DNA of 64,000 nucleotides from an uncultured Opitutales bacterium. Its GTDB lineage: Bacteria; Verrucomicrobiota; Verrucomicrobiia; Opitutales; Seribacteraceae. Shown piece by piece: positions 31,286-42,419 of this stretch. The stretch spans positions 119,704 to 183,703 of the forward strand of contig CALSMY010000005.1 of NCBI GenBank assembly GCA_943787575.1. The letters run 5' to 3'. Numbering within the stretch: position 1 is the stretch's first letter; every line of letters starts with the position of its first letter. Both the position numbers and the translations under genes were made by a program. The notes under the pieces were generated by a model that saw nothing but the letters and a program-made list of their open reading frames with translations, searched no databases and had not been told where the DNA came from.

Positions 31286-33124
31286 TTAAACCACATGGTT
31301 GAGTGCATGTACCACATTGAGGGAATCGTTTCCGATCCGTTCCATCTCGTTGAGAATATCCACATAAATCATTTCAGCTTTTAGGTTCTCGGTTTCTTTC
31401 ATCCGGCGAACTGCATTTTTACGTAAGGATTTTCGGGAGGCATCGATCCTGTCTTCTATTGCTTCGGCCTTTTTAATGTCAGGCATACCCGAACCTTCGC
31501 CCAGATGAGACTGATAGAGTTCCATAAAGTCTAGAATTTGCTCAGAGAAAATTTTAATTTCCCGCTGGGTCTCTTCAGGAAGTGTTCTATTTTTTCTGTA
31601 CTTTCTGTGAGCTAATTGTACGAGGCGGTGACAACAATCACCAATATCTTCCAATTCCGCCGCAACACGGAGAAGGGAAGCGACACGTAATGCTCGTTCT
31701 CCTGCGAGGCTCTCGGTTGTACAGTGGATTAAGGTTTGAGTAACCTCAAAAGCTAGTTCGTCGCATTTGTCCTCCAGTTCCTTGAGTTCTCGGATGAGTG
31801 CTCCTTTGTCTTCTTCGGGATTTTCGAACACTTCAACAAAGCCTTCAAACATGTACCTTGTAATGGCAGCTAGCCGATTTACTTCTCCTTCAACGAGTGC
31901 AAGATTAAGTTCGCCTGTTTTAGGTAAAACTCCTGAACCTTCGTAGTGCAATGAAGCCAGACTTCCGGGTTTGGGAACTTTCCCATCTTTGGTTTTCGGC
32001 TGAACTATTCTTTCTACTAACCTTCCCAGATGAGGTGTAAACCCAATTAAGAGCGCAATATTGGTGAGGTTGAAGAGGGTATGAAAAAGCGAAAGGTGAA
32101 GGGGTATATTTCGATCCACGATGGCCTTCTTTGCACCAGCCAAATCTTGAGCACTGGGGTCACCTGTAAATCCACTACTACCTAAATAAGCAACCGCTTC
32201 TTCGCGGGTTACATCTTCGGTGTAAATGGCTCCGGGCATAATGTTATCGAGCATTCCGATAAAGGGGTAGAAGAGGAGCAACATCCAGCAGACCCCGGCA
32301 ATATTGAAGATAAAGTGGGCACGAGCGGCACGCTTTGCATTGAGGTTTGCACCAATGGAGGCAAGCCAGGCGGTAACGGTGGTACCAATATTTTCTCCCA
32401 GTACAATAGCAGCAGCGATCTCAAAATTGATCCATCCGTTGATTGCGACAATGATCGTGATACCCATGGCTGCGGATGAAGACTGTACCAGAATGGTAAG
32501 GAACACCCCGATTACCAGAAAGATAATGACCGAACCAAATCCAAAACTGTTTAAATGCTCGATCATTCCTTGAATGTCGGCAACCAATGCCTGGTCTCCT
32601 GGGTCAGCACTCTTGAGCAGGCTCTTCACATCAGGCACGGCATTTTTTAATTCGCTTAGCCCAAAAAATAGGAGTCCAAAGCCTACGAGAAATTCCCCAG
32701 TGTGTTTAAACTTTGGCTTGCTCATAAATACAAGGGGCAATCCAATTCCAATGATGGGAAGTGCAATTTTAGATAGGCTAAACTTTCCAATTGTAGCAAT
32801 GATCCACCCAGTCAGAGTTGTGCCTAAGTTTGCACCCATTATTACTCCGATAGATTCCATCAAAGTTAACAGCTGTGCATTAACGAAGCTTACAACCATT
32901 ACGGTAGTTGCAGATGAAGACTGTACCAAGCAGGTTACCAGTAGCCCAGTGAATAGTCCAAAGAACCGATTTTGAGTCATGGTAGCCATAATTCGACGCA
33001 TGCCCTCACCGGCAACTTTTTGGATGCCTTCGCTCATCACCCTCATACCAAACAAAAAGATGCCTAATCCCCCGAGGATATAGAGCAGGCGAACGATGAA
33101 TTCCCAAGTGGTTACATTTCCCAT
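31286..33124 (-). CDS. Na/Pi cotransporter with PhoU-like tail
   Basis: 612 residues of the NptA/YjbB family, which import (or in YjbB export) phosphate with sodium. The membrane domain holds the duplicated signature: VTCLVQSSSATTVMVVSFVNA and ILVQSSSAAMGITIIVAING, each followed by GANLGTT or GENIGTT. From about residue 370 a cytoplasmic PhoU-like helical domain follows (VNRLAAITRYMFEGF, LRVAAELEDIGDCCHRLVQLAH). The gene is intact. It is the last member of the minus-strand phosphate cluster and ends only 18 bases from the opposing TonB receptor. A broken relative of its 3' end lies at 52333-52460. Confidence 0.93.
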   Translation of the reverse strand: MGNVTTWEFIVRLLYILGGLGIFLFGMRVMSEGIQKVAGEGMRRIMATMTQNRFFGLFTGLLVTCLVQSSSATTVMVVSFVNAQLLTLMESIGVIMGANLGTTLTGWIIATIGKFSLSKIALPIIGIGLPLVFMSKPKFKHTGEFLVGFGLLFFGLSELKNAVPDVKSLLKSADPGDQALVADIQGMIEHLNSFGFGSVIIFLVIGVFLTILVQSSSAAMGITIIVAINGWINFEIAAAIVLGENIGTTVTAWLASIGANLNAKRAARAHFIFNIAGVCWMLLLFYPFIGMLDNIMPGAIYTEDVTREEAVAYLGSSGFTGDPSAQDLAGAKKAIVDRNIPLHLSLFHTLFNLTNIALLIGFTPHLGRLVERIVQPKTKDGKVPKPGSLASLHYEGSGVLPKTGELNLALVEGEVNRLAAITRYMFEGFVEVFENPEEDKGALIRELKELEDKCDELAFEVTQTLIHCTTESLAGERALRVASLLRVAAELEDIGDCCHRLVQLAHRKYRKNRTLPEETQREIKIFSEQILDFMELYQSHLGEGSGMPDIKKAEAIEDRIDASRKSLRKNAVRRMKETENLKAEMIYVDILNEMERIGNDSLNVVHALNHVV

Positions 33125-33187
33125 GATATTGATCGGTTAGTAATTAAATTTTGGTCTACAGGTAATTTTTAGTAAGGGTTGGATCTA

Positions 33188-34316
33188 TCAGAAAAGGAAC
33201 TGCATGCGGGCACGGAAACCGCCAACTTCTTCGTCTGCTTGGCCCGGTTCCATGAGTTCGTTCATTTCATAGCCAAGCATGAATTTTAGATCATGACCAT
33301 TGATGAGGTAGTTGACCCCGATAGTAATGTTGTTCGAATTCATTCACCCTCTGAATTCGATACATTCGCCCTGCGAATAATTTCTTTCGCACTCACCAAG
33401 CCATTGGCTCCTTTTCCTTCGACACTAGAATAGCGGTAGACGAGTTCCCAGTCTCCCTCATCCCCACGGTCAATGGTGTAGCAACCCTGGATGGAGTAAC
33501 CTTCGTGGTCGTGATCGCCCCCGCGGTTTCAGCAGTTCCGGTCATATATTCTGCCTCCAATTCGAAGGGACCTTTGCTAATCCGGGTGAAAAGATTCCAG
33601 GCGGTTTGTGGAATCGTAGCCTATACTAACATATCGATTTTGTTGAATCCCCGCTTCCACTCCGAACAGATAACTGAGGTCGTCCACCTCATTTTCAAAA
33701 CTGATTCTTCCAAAGTAGGAAAATTCATTGGACTCATATCCGTAGAGTCCGTCATTCAATCCGGAATCCTTGGAATTGTGGTTTTGACCCGAATTAACAA
33801 TCGCTGCGGAGGCGGAAAGACCGGAGTCGCCGAGGGAACCGTTGGCAAAAAGACCGGTGTGACGGGCATTAAATTTGAGTGTCTCCGCAAACTGACGATT
33901 TACTGCAGATCGCTCGATGGTTTTCATCTTGGCGGAGGAAGTAGTCTCTTCCAGGCCGAAGGGGACTTTCTTTTGCCCGACATCGAATCGATAATCATCT
34001 GTTTTGTACCAGATAGAGGCACTCTCAATAAATACTTGGTCGTCGCTATTGGGGGATGCACCAAAGTCGATGACAAGATCTCCTCCCCAGTTTTCACCCA
34101 TCTTGGCATGACCACCAAGAAAGAGCCGCCGAAAATAAAAGTGATTACGGTCATCTGTCGTTCGCGTCCGACTCCAATCCGTCCCACTGGCCCTTGAATA
34201 CGGCCGGAATACTTGAGCTCTGTAATTTTCTTGCTCTTGGGCTTTACTTGAACCTCTTGGCCGTGAACGAATCCAGCAGCCAAAAGAATGATCAGACTAG
34301 GGATGGCAATTTTCAT
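33188..34316 (-). pseudogene. OprP/OprO-like phosphate porin, several frameshifts
   Basis: Reads as about 375 residues after at least three frame corrections. It has a signal peptide, KYSGRIQG, FYFRRLFLGG-like and DDQVFIESASIWYKTDDYRFDVGQ, then KVPFGLEETTSS, AVNRQFAE and NARHTGLFANG, which are landmarks of Porin_O_P proteins. The C-terminus ends FRARMQFLF, with the terminal Phe of an outer-membrane barrel. OprP-type porins form anion channels that favour phosphate or polyphosphate and are Pho-induced. A set of 11-bp-phased repeats lies just upstream. Conserved blocks on both sides of each shift suggest consensus indels. A close paralogue is at 46494-47636. Confidence 0.75.
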
Positions 34317-34340
34317 AAGACCTGATCATAGCAGGTAATC

Positions 34341-34380
34341 GTTACATAGCTGGGTCGCTATTGTTACAATTGTGTTACAA
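34341..34380 (+). promoter_or_regulatory. Candidate Pho box (four 11-bp-phased units)
   Basis: Units GTTACAT (34341), GGGTCGC (34352, weak), GTTACAA (34363) and GTTACAA (34374) are spaced exactly 11 bases apart, the helical phasing of PhoB-type operators. They lie 25-65 bases upstream of the porin start. Here the motif reads on the plus strand, opposite to the porin, unlike the other boxes in this cluster, so its target is less certain. Confidence 0.55.
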
Positions 34381-34434
34381 TTAACCTAGCAGGTCCTCCT
34401 CCGCCAAATTCTAGAGGTCCTGGAAGGTGGTAAA

Positions 34435-35274
34435 TTACGAAAGGGTGGGGAGTCGGAAAGAAAAGATGGTCCCTTTTCCCGGCTGACTGCCTGCAGAAAT
34501 TTCTCCACCATGTGCCTCGACCACTTCGCGGGCAATGCTTAACCCCAGTCCCGTACCCCCGCGTTCGCGAGAGCGTCCCTTGTCCACCCGGTAAAAACGT
34601 TCGAAGAGTCGTCCCAATTCTTCTTCGGCGATCCCCTGACCATCGTCCTCGATGGAGCAAACGACAAAGGATTCACCTTTCTCTTTACGGGCCCGGACTT
34701 TGATTTCGCTGGCACCCTCGGCGTGGAGCACGGCATTGTCGATCAGGTTTTCAATCAGGCTGACCAGTTTTTCTGCGTCTCCCTCGATCATCAATTCCGA
34801 AGGGGGAATATCCAGCGACAGGGTGGCCTTAAGGTTTTGGCGGGATGCAAGCAGGTTCTCAGTAGCAGTACGAAAAAGGGCATGGAAATCGAGCTTTTGT
34901 AGCCTGAGAGAGGGGGCTAGATTCCTCCAGTTTCGCCAGGGTGAGCAGATCCTCAACCAGTGCGTTGAGCCGGCGGGCATTGCGTTGGATTTTTCCGAGG
35001 AAGTCTTTTTTTCGGGCTTCCGGGAGATCATCGTAGTCCTCGATCAGGGAGTCGGAAAATCCCTTGATAATGGATACAGGGGTACGCAGTTCGTGAGATA
35101 CATTGGCCACGAAGTCACGCGGGTCAATTCGTCCTTGTTTTTGGGTTCCCTCGGTTGCGGGCGTGCTGTCGGCCAACTTCGTTTGCCCCGGGATCTTCCT
35201 ATCTTCCATGCAAGAAGGATGCTCCCGATCCAGGCAATTGCCAGAACGGCGGCCAGCCAGGGGGGCAGGCTCAT
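34435..35274 (-). pseudogene. phoR: Second PhoR-like sensor histidine kinase, frameshifted
   Basis: About 280 residues. An N-terminal membrane anchor (WLAAVLAIAWIGSILLAW) leads to the phospho-acceptor segment DFVANVSHELRTPVSIIKG, then in other frames the ATPase N-box (LVSLIENLIDNAVLHAEG), DDGQGIAEEELGRLFERFY and GGTGLGLSIAREVVEAHGG. At least two frame changes are needed (about 35100-35150 and 34900-34960). It is much shorter than the other PhoR here because it lacks the PAS region. Its start overlaps the upstream response-regulator stop by ATGA. Codon choice looks more G/C-rich than in the other pair. Confidence 0.75.
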
Positions 35275-35978
35275 GAGACGGGGGTGCTCTGCTCGATCAG
35301 GCGGTAACCAACTCCCCGAATGGTTTCGATTTCGAGGCCGGAGTGCTCGATCTTTTTGCGTACCCGGCGGATGTGCACATCCACGGTGCGGGTCTCCACT
35401 TCGGTATCGAACTTCCAGACTCCAAGCAGGAGGTTGTCCCGGGTCTGTACCCGTCCCTTGCGCTTGAGAAAGTAATGGAGCAGCTTGAATTCGGTCAGGG
35501 TAAAGTCAACTTTCTCTCCGCCGATGGAAATGCTATGGTCCTCCTCATCGAGCACGAGTTTACCGAAGATACGGGATGCTGGAATCTTCTTCGACTGGTC
35601 GGCGACTCGTTTGAGGATGGAGCGTATGCGAAGGTGAGTTCCTGCACATCAAAAGGTTTCCCGAGGTAGTCATCGGCCCCTTGTTCCAATCCTTTGATTC
35701 GATGCTCCACTCCCGATTTCGCAGTTAGCATGATCACGGGCACTTTTTGGAGAAGGTTATCGACACGGATCATGCGTAGCAGCTGAAGACCCGTCCAGGT
35801 CGGGCATCATCACATCAAGTATGATCAGGTCGGGCATGAAGTCCCTTGCCTTTCCCAGGGCTTCGAATGGGTTGTTGGAAAACTTTACCTCAAACCCTGC
35901 TTTGCCCAATTGGTAGTGAAGGAGATCGGTGAGATCTTCTTCATCGTCGACTACAAATATACGAATGCGGGCGGTCAT
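35271..35978 (-). pseudogene. phoB: Second PhoB-like response regulator, frameshifted
   Basis: OmpR/PhoB-type regulator of about 235 residues in three frames. The receiver domain has FVVDDEEDLTDLLHYQLGKAG and the phospho-acceptor aspartate in [13 protein letters not shown]; then [31 protein letters not shown]. The winged-helix domain ([45 protein letters not shown]) is complete. Frame changes lie near 35765 and between 35555 and 35640. It is paired with the adjacent kinase and sits directly downstream of phoU. It is a paralogue of the intact phoB at 42416-43129. Confidence 0.78.
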
Positions 35979-36087
35979 GGTGATTCCCGCGATTTGACGG
36001 TGCCCGGGCGTTCATGGCAAGATTGATTTCTTCTCAGCTCGAATTGCCAGACTTGGCAGGCTAGGCCTGCTAAGAAATTTTCCAGGT

Positions 36088-36768
36088 TTATTCTAACTCC
36101 TTACGCAGGGCGGATTTCTTGAATTCGGGAGCATGCCGGACATCCCGACTGGTCGCCATAAATACGGTTTCCTTGGAAATATTTACCGCATGGTCGCAGA
36201 CTCTCTCCAGTGATTTGGAAATAAACAAGCACCTCGAAAACCGAGGACGAAGTCGTGGGATCCTTTTCCACCAGGGACTGGCAGAATTGGTTGTTTTCTT
36301 TGTGTAATTGATCGACCTCGAGGTCACGCGTCCAAATTGCCTTGGCCTTGTTCCTCATCATATTCCACGAAGATGGAGAGTGCATCCTGGATCATTTCCC
36401 TGGCAATTTCTCCCATTTTGGGAATTTGATGGAAGTCCGGTAGTGGCCGTCTTGCGGGAGCGCCGGGCAATTGCCTTGGCTTCATCGCCGATACGTTCGA
36501 CCTCGTGGCTGATCTTGATAATGGATACAAGTAGGCGCAAATCAGAGGCAACCGGGGCATGGGTGGAAAGACAAGAGGTCACCTCTTCGCTCAGTTCGTT
36601 TTCCAAGTCATCAATCTCCTCGTCTTTTACCCGTACGGCCTTGGCGAGTACTGAGTCTCCTTCGAGCAGGGCTTTGATTGCCCCCTGCAAGGAGTCGTTG
36701 GCTAGTTGGCCCATCAGCAGGAGCTTAGACCTTAGGTTTTCCAGGTTGTGTTCGAATTGTGTGGTCAT
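36088..36768 (-). pseudogene. phoU: PhoU phosphate-signalling regulator, frameshifted
   Basis: Reads as about 226 residues after three frame changes (near 36435, 36350 and 36210). PhoU binds the Pst transporter and the PhoR kinase and keeps the regulon off when phosphate is plentiful. Visible pieces: FEHNLENLRSKLLLMGQLA, VKDEEIDDLENELSEE, LRLLVSIIKISHEVERIGDEA, then IPKMGEIAREMIQDALSIF, and at the end SKSLERVCDHAVNISKETVFM, the second copy of the RIGDHA-type motif. Both metal-binding helical repeats are present, so no functional part is missing. It follows pstB with 13 bases between. Confidence 0.8.
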
Positions 36769-36781
36769 GGGCAGGAGGGCT

Positions 36782-37600
<819 letters not shown>

Positions 37601-37621
37601 GGCTTTAAATGTGTAGATGAT

Positions 37622-39300
37622 TTACCAACGGTATTTCTTTCGAAGTCGGTTACGGAGCATGATGGACAGGCTGGCTATTCCAACGACCAGAAGGAGAAAA
37701 ATAAAAGCGGTGCCATATTGCATGTCGGCGGTGTATTCATTTTGGGGAATTTTAGCGCTGACAACATAGATGTGGTAGGGGAGAGCCATTACTCCCTGAA
37801 AGAAAAAGTCGGTCCAATGCTCGAGTCCTTCCCAGGGAAGCTCCGATCTTTTTGCATAGGCCGCGGTAAACATGATTGGTGCGGTTTCTCCAGCTGCACG
37901 GGCCACTCCCAAAATAGAGGAAGTAAGAATTCCAGGCATCGCAAAGGGCAGCACGCTGGTCTTGATCATCGTCCACTTGGTTGCTCCAAGTGCCAGCGAG
38001 CTTTCCCGGAAGCCCTGGGGGATAGACCGTAAGGCTTCCTCGCTTGCGGTGATAACAATCGGGAGAACCATGAAGGCAAGGGTGAACCATCCAGCTAGCA
38101 AAGAAACATTCCAATCCAAAAAGATGACAAATAAACCAAAACCAAAAAGACCAAAAATGATAGAAGGAACTCCGGCAAGGTTAAGAATGGCCAGTCTTAC
38201 CATGGAAAGAAATTTTCCTGATTTCCATACTCTGCAAGAAAGATCGCACAAAATACACCAAGGACGATTGAGATGGCCATTGCGCCCACCACAAGAAGTA
38301 AGGTTCCTACAATTGCCGGGAAAATACCACCTCCAGAATAGGCAAAGTCACGAGAAGGAAGAGCCACCGCCATGGCTTCTTTAAAAGGAGAAAGACACTG
38401 CTGTAAGTCATCCCAGTTAGACATGTTTTGATCCTCTTCTAAAAATGCCTGCCGTACGGATGAGTAGGCTACAAGTGCCTCAGCAAAGCGTCCAAATTCC
38501 TTGGGTCCTTCCTTCGAGTAGAAGTCATTAAAAGTAATGGTTACTTCTTCTCCAAATTCCCTCATCGCAAGGTTGTAAGTTTGAGGTGCTTGGGCTAAGA
38601 ATTGATTATAGCCAATTGAATTTGCTTAAGGTTCTCTTTGGTAAGGTTTTCGATTTTTGGATATTGCTGTGCACGAAACAACGTTACCTGATCGCTCAGT
38701 AATTGGAGCCTGCCTCTTTCTTTCTCAAAGTGTCCCAGCATGAATTGCGAAACCATTGGGAGTACTTCTTCCCGTTTGATTTCGAAATCGCTAGCGGTGC
38801 TTTCAAGGTTAGTAACTAGCTCTGTCCAAAAGGAAAATTTATCGGATACTTTTCTCTGCTCTCTTTCGAATAAAACGAGCTTCGGCTAAAACCAATGACT
38901 GATCGGCCCACTCATTTTGAATGGCTTTGCTGGCCTCAAATAATTGGTTTCTTTTGTTGTTGTAATCGAAAGTCCCTTGGAATGTGTTCCATTTTTCGTA
39001 CATTTTCTCATCTTTGAGGCGGTAGTAGTTGCTGGAACTAAGTTTGATCTCATCTTCACCTTCTCCAATAACATGGAGGGTTTGAGGGTGCTCGGTAAGA
39101 AATTCCCAGTTAATTAAACCTTCCCCCTCGAAGACTTTACCTGCACCCTTGGATAAAATATCCCAAAAGAGAAAGGCAGCGCAAAAGAGCACAAAGAATG
39201 TCATGCCACGCAGGAGGCCAAACACAAATGTTTCTTGAATGCGTTCGCGACTTAGTCGAGGTGTGAACGGATGTTTGGGTTCCTTTTGGGCACTCATCAT
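37622..39300 (-). pseudogene. pstA: Phosphate ABC transporter permease PstA with long periplasmic insert, frameshifted
   Basis: About 560 residues across several frames. First membrane span at about residues 30-50 (MTFFVLFCAAFLFWDILSKG). A roughly 270-residue insert rich in helices follows and reads through 38840-38340 with frame changes (for example LGHFEKERGRLQLLSDQV). The permease core comes next: [34 protein letters not shown] and the coupling loop [20 protein letters not shown], ending at KKYRW. Standard PstA is near 290 residues; the insert between span 1 and 2 matches the extended style of its partner PstC. Adjacent to pstC with a one-base gap. Confidence 0.82.
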
Positions 39301-39301
39301 T

Positions 39302-40948
39302 CTAATAGCTTGCTTTGTACCTACCCGCTATTGTTTGAGAGAGGAAATTTACAAGTAATGCGATGAGAAAGAGGGCAATGCCTACCATGAAAAGAGCACG
39401 GTAATGAATGCTGCCAAACTCAACTTCCCCCATTTCCTGAGCGATAATCCCAGTCATGGTATGAACAGGTTGAGCGAAAACGCCCAAACCAGAGGTGAAA
39501 TCAGGTATGGCGATACGATTTCCTGCACAAAGCAGAACCACCATGGTTTCGCCAATTACCCGTCCAAACCCCAAGAGGATGGCAGAGATTATACCGGTAA
39601 TTGCAGAGGGAAAGATTACCCGGGCACAAGTTTGCCAGCGTGTTGCACCCAGCGAGAGGGATGCATCTCGCAAAGCACGGGGCACATTATTGAGTGCATC
39701 TTCCGCGAGGGTAAAAATAGTTGGCACTGTCATTAATGCCAACAAGAACCCTGCAGTTAAAGAGTTCAACCGTTCGTCTGCAATAAGGCTGACCATCCCC
39801 CCAAGTACGGCGATCCCAAAAAAACCAATTAATACCGATGGAATGGCTGAAATAAATTCAATGCCCGGTTTGATGAATGTCTGCTCACGTGCGGTGGCAA
39901 CCTGGTTTACATAAATGGCGGACCCCACACCAAAAGGAATAGCCAGAGCGAGGGCGATTAGACTGACCAAAAGCGATCCAGAAAGTAAAGGTAGGACTCC
40001 ATACCAATCGTGTCTTGCACTATTGGTAACCCAGTCTTTACCCAAGAGGAATCCGCTGAATGCCCGATGGAGAGGGTAATCTTTGGTCGGGTCCCAAGTG
40101 GTTAGTCTTTCTTTGTAAAGTGGGACATTTATCAGGTATTCACTAAGGGCGTCTTTTGCTTTTTTAAAATCTGCCTCAGACTTGGAAAGTATAAAGGATG
40201 GCTTGTAATCAGAAAGAATGGTTGAAAATCGATTATCCTGCTTAGTTAAAATATCAGGGTATTGAGTGATGGCAGATTCCTGAATGATGCTGGTCAGGTT
40301 ATTAATCTCACCAGTTTTGTGGGTACCTGATTCAGTTCCCACCATCGGGTTAATTCTTTTGGCTAAGTCTTCCCTTTTGTGCCGTATAAAATAATTTTGC
40401 CACCTGGCCAGTTCAGTATGCGAGAAAGATTGACGGTCATTTAACTCCTCAATGGATTCTGAAAAATCTTCTTCTGGTAAATCACTTGAAATTGCTTCTT
40501 TTTTGACATCGATAAGGTCGCTTTTGGTTAAAAGAAAGAGCTTAGTTTCTGCCGCCCACTTAACCATTTTCTTTTCGTATACGAGAAGAAATTCCTTGGT
40601 ATTTTGAAATTCTCTGGTCAATTGTAATAATGCTTTAGTCTTCGCTTGAGCCTGTATTTTTTTGGTGGAATCATTGGCTATACCTTCCATGGATTCCACT
40701 TCCTGTGAAAGTATACTTTCGAGGTAGCGGTAAAGCAGAGTTTGGTCGTCATGCTGTTTGGTGACCACAGTGGCATACTCCATTCCTGACTTTCGGTACC
40801 TTTCGAGTGCATCGCGGTACTGTCCGAAAAATTCAACTCCTTCCTTGAAGAGGAAAAGAGTAATGAGCCCCAAAATGATGATTGAGGTAACTGCATTGCT
40901 GGCAAAAAATATTTTGATCCAGTGGTCTTTCCGTTGCGAGGAATTCAT
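39302..40948 (-). CDS. pstC: Phosphate ABC transporter permease PstC with long periplasmic insert
   Basis: 548 residues, intact. One membrane span near residues 14-35 is followed by about 280 residues of helical, probably periplasmic sequence with coiled-coil character. The canonical permease starts near 315 (LPLLSGSLLVSLIALALAIPFG). It contains FISAIPSVLIGFFGIAVLGG and the coupling loop ALRDASLSLGATRWQTCARV that docks on PstB. Typical PstC is around 310 residues, but long forms exist in several marine lineages. A three-unit Pho-box candidate lies 117 bases upstream, so pstCAB-phoU probably starts its own transcript. Confidence 0.92.
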   Translation of the reverse strand: MNSSQRKDHWIKIFFASNAVTSIIILGLITLFLFKEGVEFFGQYRDALERYRKSGMEYATVVTKQHDDQTLLYRYLESILSQEVESMEGIANDSTKKIQAQAKTKALLQLTREFQNTKEFLLVYEKKMVKWAAETKLFLLTKSDLIDVKKEAISSDLPEEDFSESIEELNDRQSFSHTELARWQNYFIRHKREDLAKRINPMVGTESGTHKTGEINNLTSIIQESAITQYPDILTKQDNRFSTILSDYKPSFILSKSEADFKKAKDALSEYLINVPLYKERLTTWDPTKDYPLHRAFSGFLLGKDWVTNSARHDWYGVLPLLSGSLLVSLIALALAIPFGVGSAIYVNQVATAREQTFIKPGIEFISAIPSVLIGFFGIAVLGGMVSLIADERLNSLTAGFLLALMTVPTIFTLAEDALNNVPRALRDASLSLGATRWQTCARVIFPSAITGIISAILLGFGRVIGETMVVLLCAGNRIAIPDFTSGLGVFAQPVHTMTGIIAQEMGEVEFGSIHYRALFMVGIALFLIALLVNFLSQTIAGRYKASY

Positions 40949-41064
40949 ACAGGTATGATTACATGGGTGCCTGTAGAAACAGGTTCATATAGAAGCATGG
41001 ATAAATCTTTAAATTGAGGTTCATGAAACAATGGAATGGATTTTACCATAATCGATTGTTTGTT

Positions 41065-41093
41065 ATGTGACGGAATTGCGCCAATTCTGTAAC
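41065..41093 (-). promoter_or_regulatory. Candidate Pho box upstream of pstC
   Basis: On the coding strand three units GTTACAG, GGCGCAA and GTCACAT start exactly 11 bases apart (complement at 41087-41093, 41076-41082 and 41065-41071). The GGCGCAA-N4-GTCACAT part is nearly the same as the box upstream of phoB. Confidence 0.7.
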
Positions 41094-41111
41094 AAAGGCA
41101 TCTTTGAATCT

Positions 41112-42419
41112 TCATGAATCCTGATATCTGGGGAGTTCGATTGAAAAAGTGGTTCCTTTTCCCAATTTACTTTGAGCAAAGACCCGACCTCCATGCCCCT
41201 CGGCAACATGTTTTACAATGCTGAGTCCCAGTCCTGTTCCACCTTTCTCTCTTGATCGTCCCTTATCTACTACATAAAACCGTTCAAATATTCGTTCCAA
41301 GTCTTTTTGGGGGATGCCGTTTCCGTCATCCCGTACCGAGCAGATGATGGTTTTGTTATCCTTCGAAAGAGTAGTGGAAACCTCAACTATGGTAAAGCTA
41401 CCAGCGTATTTAAAGGCATTATCAATCAAGTTGCCTATGGCTATTGCCATTTTAATGGCATCAAAAGGGAAGGCATCTTTTTCCTCAGCGAGTGAAAATT
41501 TTAACTTGGATGCATCTACATAAGGCTTTTCTTGGATGTATAAATCGATTCCCCGAATAACCTCACATAGTTTGTTATTAGTCGGTTGAAAGGCATCCAC
41601 ACTTCCCTCCAGTTCTGAAAGGCTGAGCAAATCATCTACAAGTGCCTGAAGCCGGAGGGAATTCTTATGAATTTTAGAAATGAAAGAGCTACGCCGGGCG
41701 GCTGGTAGAGTAGGGGATTCGACCAATGTTTCAGCAAACCCTTTAATCATGGTGACGGGAGTCCGAAGTTCATGCGATGCATTGGCCACAAAGTCTTTAC
41801 GCAGGCGATCCGCCCGTTTTATTTCGGTGACTTCCCTAAATAATAAAAGGTAGACATCTTTTGATTCAGTGCGGATCGATGAAAGGAGGGCGATCGCAAC
41901 TTCAAAGTCTTTGATTGTACCGTTTTTACGAAATGTAAATTCGGCTTTACCAGAGGTTAATCCTCTTCCTGATTGATCAATTAAGTCTAGAATTTCGAAA
42001 GAATCAATAAAGGCCTCAAGCCGACGACCTTGCATCCTTTGTCCCAGAGAAAAGTTTTTCTGAGCAGTGGAGTTTACGAAGGTAATTATATGATCCCGAT
42101 TTAAGATTATTGCCCCGTCTAGCATACCTCCAAGGGTTTCATTAAAAGTATGTGTGGAACGATCGCTCTCCCTTTCTAGGTTGGCAATACGGTTGGCATT
42201 TTCATCCATTGCCTTTTGGTAAAGCTTCAGTGGGAATCCTTTGCTGAGCAATAAGGGTTTTTCAAGGAGAAGTGAGTTGCCCTCACGAATTGATGTAGCA
42301 ATATCGAGTAACAATTGACGGCCGTACCGATGTTGTACCCAAAAGTACAAAGTAAGTACTCCCAGGACAAGGGATGAAATTTCAATCATGACAGGTGAGG
42401 GTTGTTTGGGGATGATCAA
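41112..42419 (-). CDS. phoR: Phosphate-regulon sensor histidine kinase PhoR
   Basis: 435 residues, intact. One N-terminal membrane span (about 14-29), a linker with MLDGAIILNRDHIITFVN typical of a PAS domain (about 95-195), then the dimerisation/phospho-acceptor helix RKDFVANASHELRTPVTMIKG with His216. The ATPase domain follows with IGNLIDNAFKYAG, DDGNGIPQKDLERIFERFY and GGTGLGLSIVKHVAEGHGG. Like other PhoR proteins it has no large periplasmic sensor; Pi status is probably read through PstSCAB and PhoU. Its start overlaps the phoB stop by ATGA, giving coupled translation. Confidence 0.93.
   Translation of the reverse strand: MIIPKQPSPVMIEISSLVLGVLTLYFWVQHRYGRQLLLDIATSIREGNSLLLEKPLLLSKGFPLKLYQKAMDENANRIANLERESDRSTHTFNETLGGMLDGAIILNRDHIITFVNSTAQKNFSLGQRMQGRRLEAFIDSFEILDLIDQSGRGLTSGKAEFTFRKNGTIKDFEVAIALLSSIRTESKDVYLLLFREVTEIKRADRLRKDFVANASHELRTPVTMIKGFAETLVESPTLPAARRSSFISKIHKNSLRLQALVDDLLSLSELEGSVDAFQPTNNKLCEVIRGIDLYIQEKPYVDASKLKFSLAEEKDAFPFDAIKMAIAIGNLIDNAFKYAGSFTIVEVSTTLSKDNKTIICSVRDDGNGIPQKDLERIFERFYVVDKGRSREKGGTGLGLSIVKHVAEGHGGRVFAQSKLGKGTTFSIELPRYQDS

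Noticed and set aside
33505..34197. Plus-strand open frame of 230 codons opposite porin 1
   Set aside because: It is antisense to recognisable porin blocks, with no family features of its own.
34652..35467. Plus-strand open frame of 271 codons opposite the second PhoR/PhoB
   Set aside because: It mirrors conserved kinase and regulator codons on the other strand, has Arg/Ser/Cys-rich low-complexity content and no start context. It is a shadow frame.
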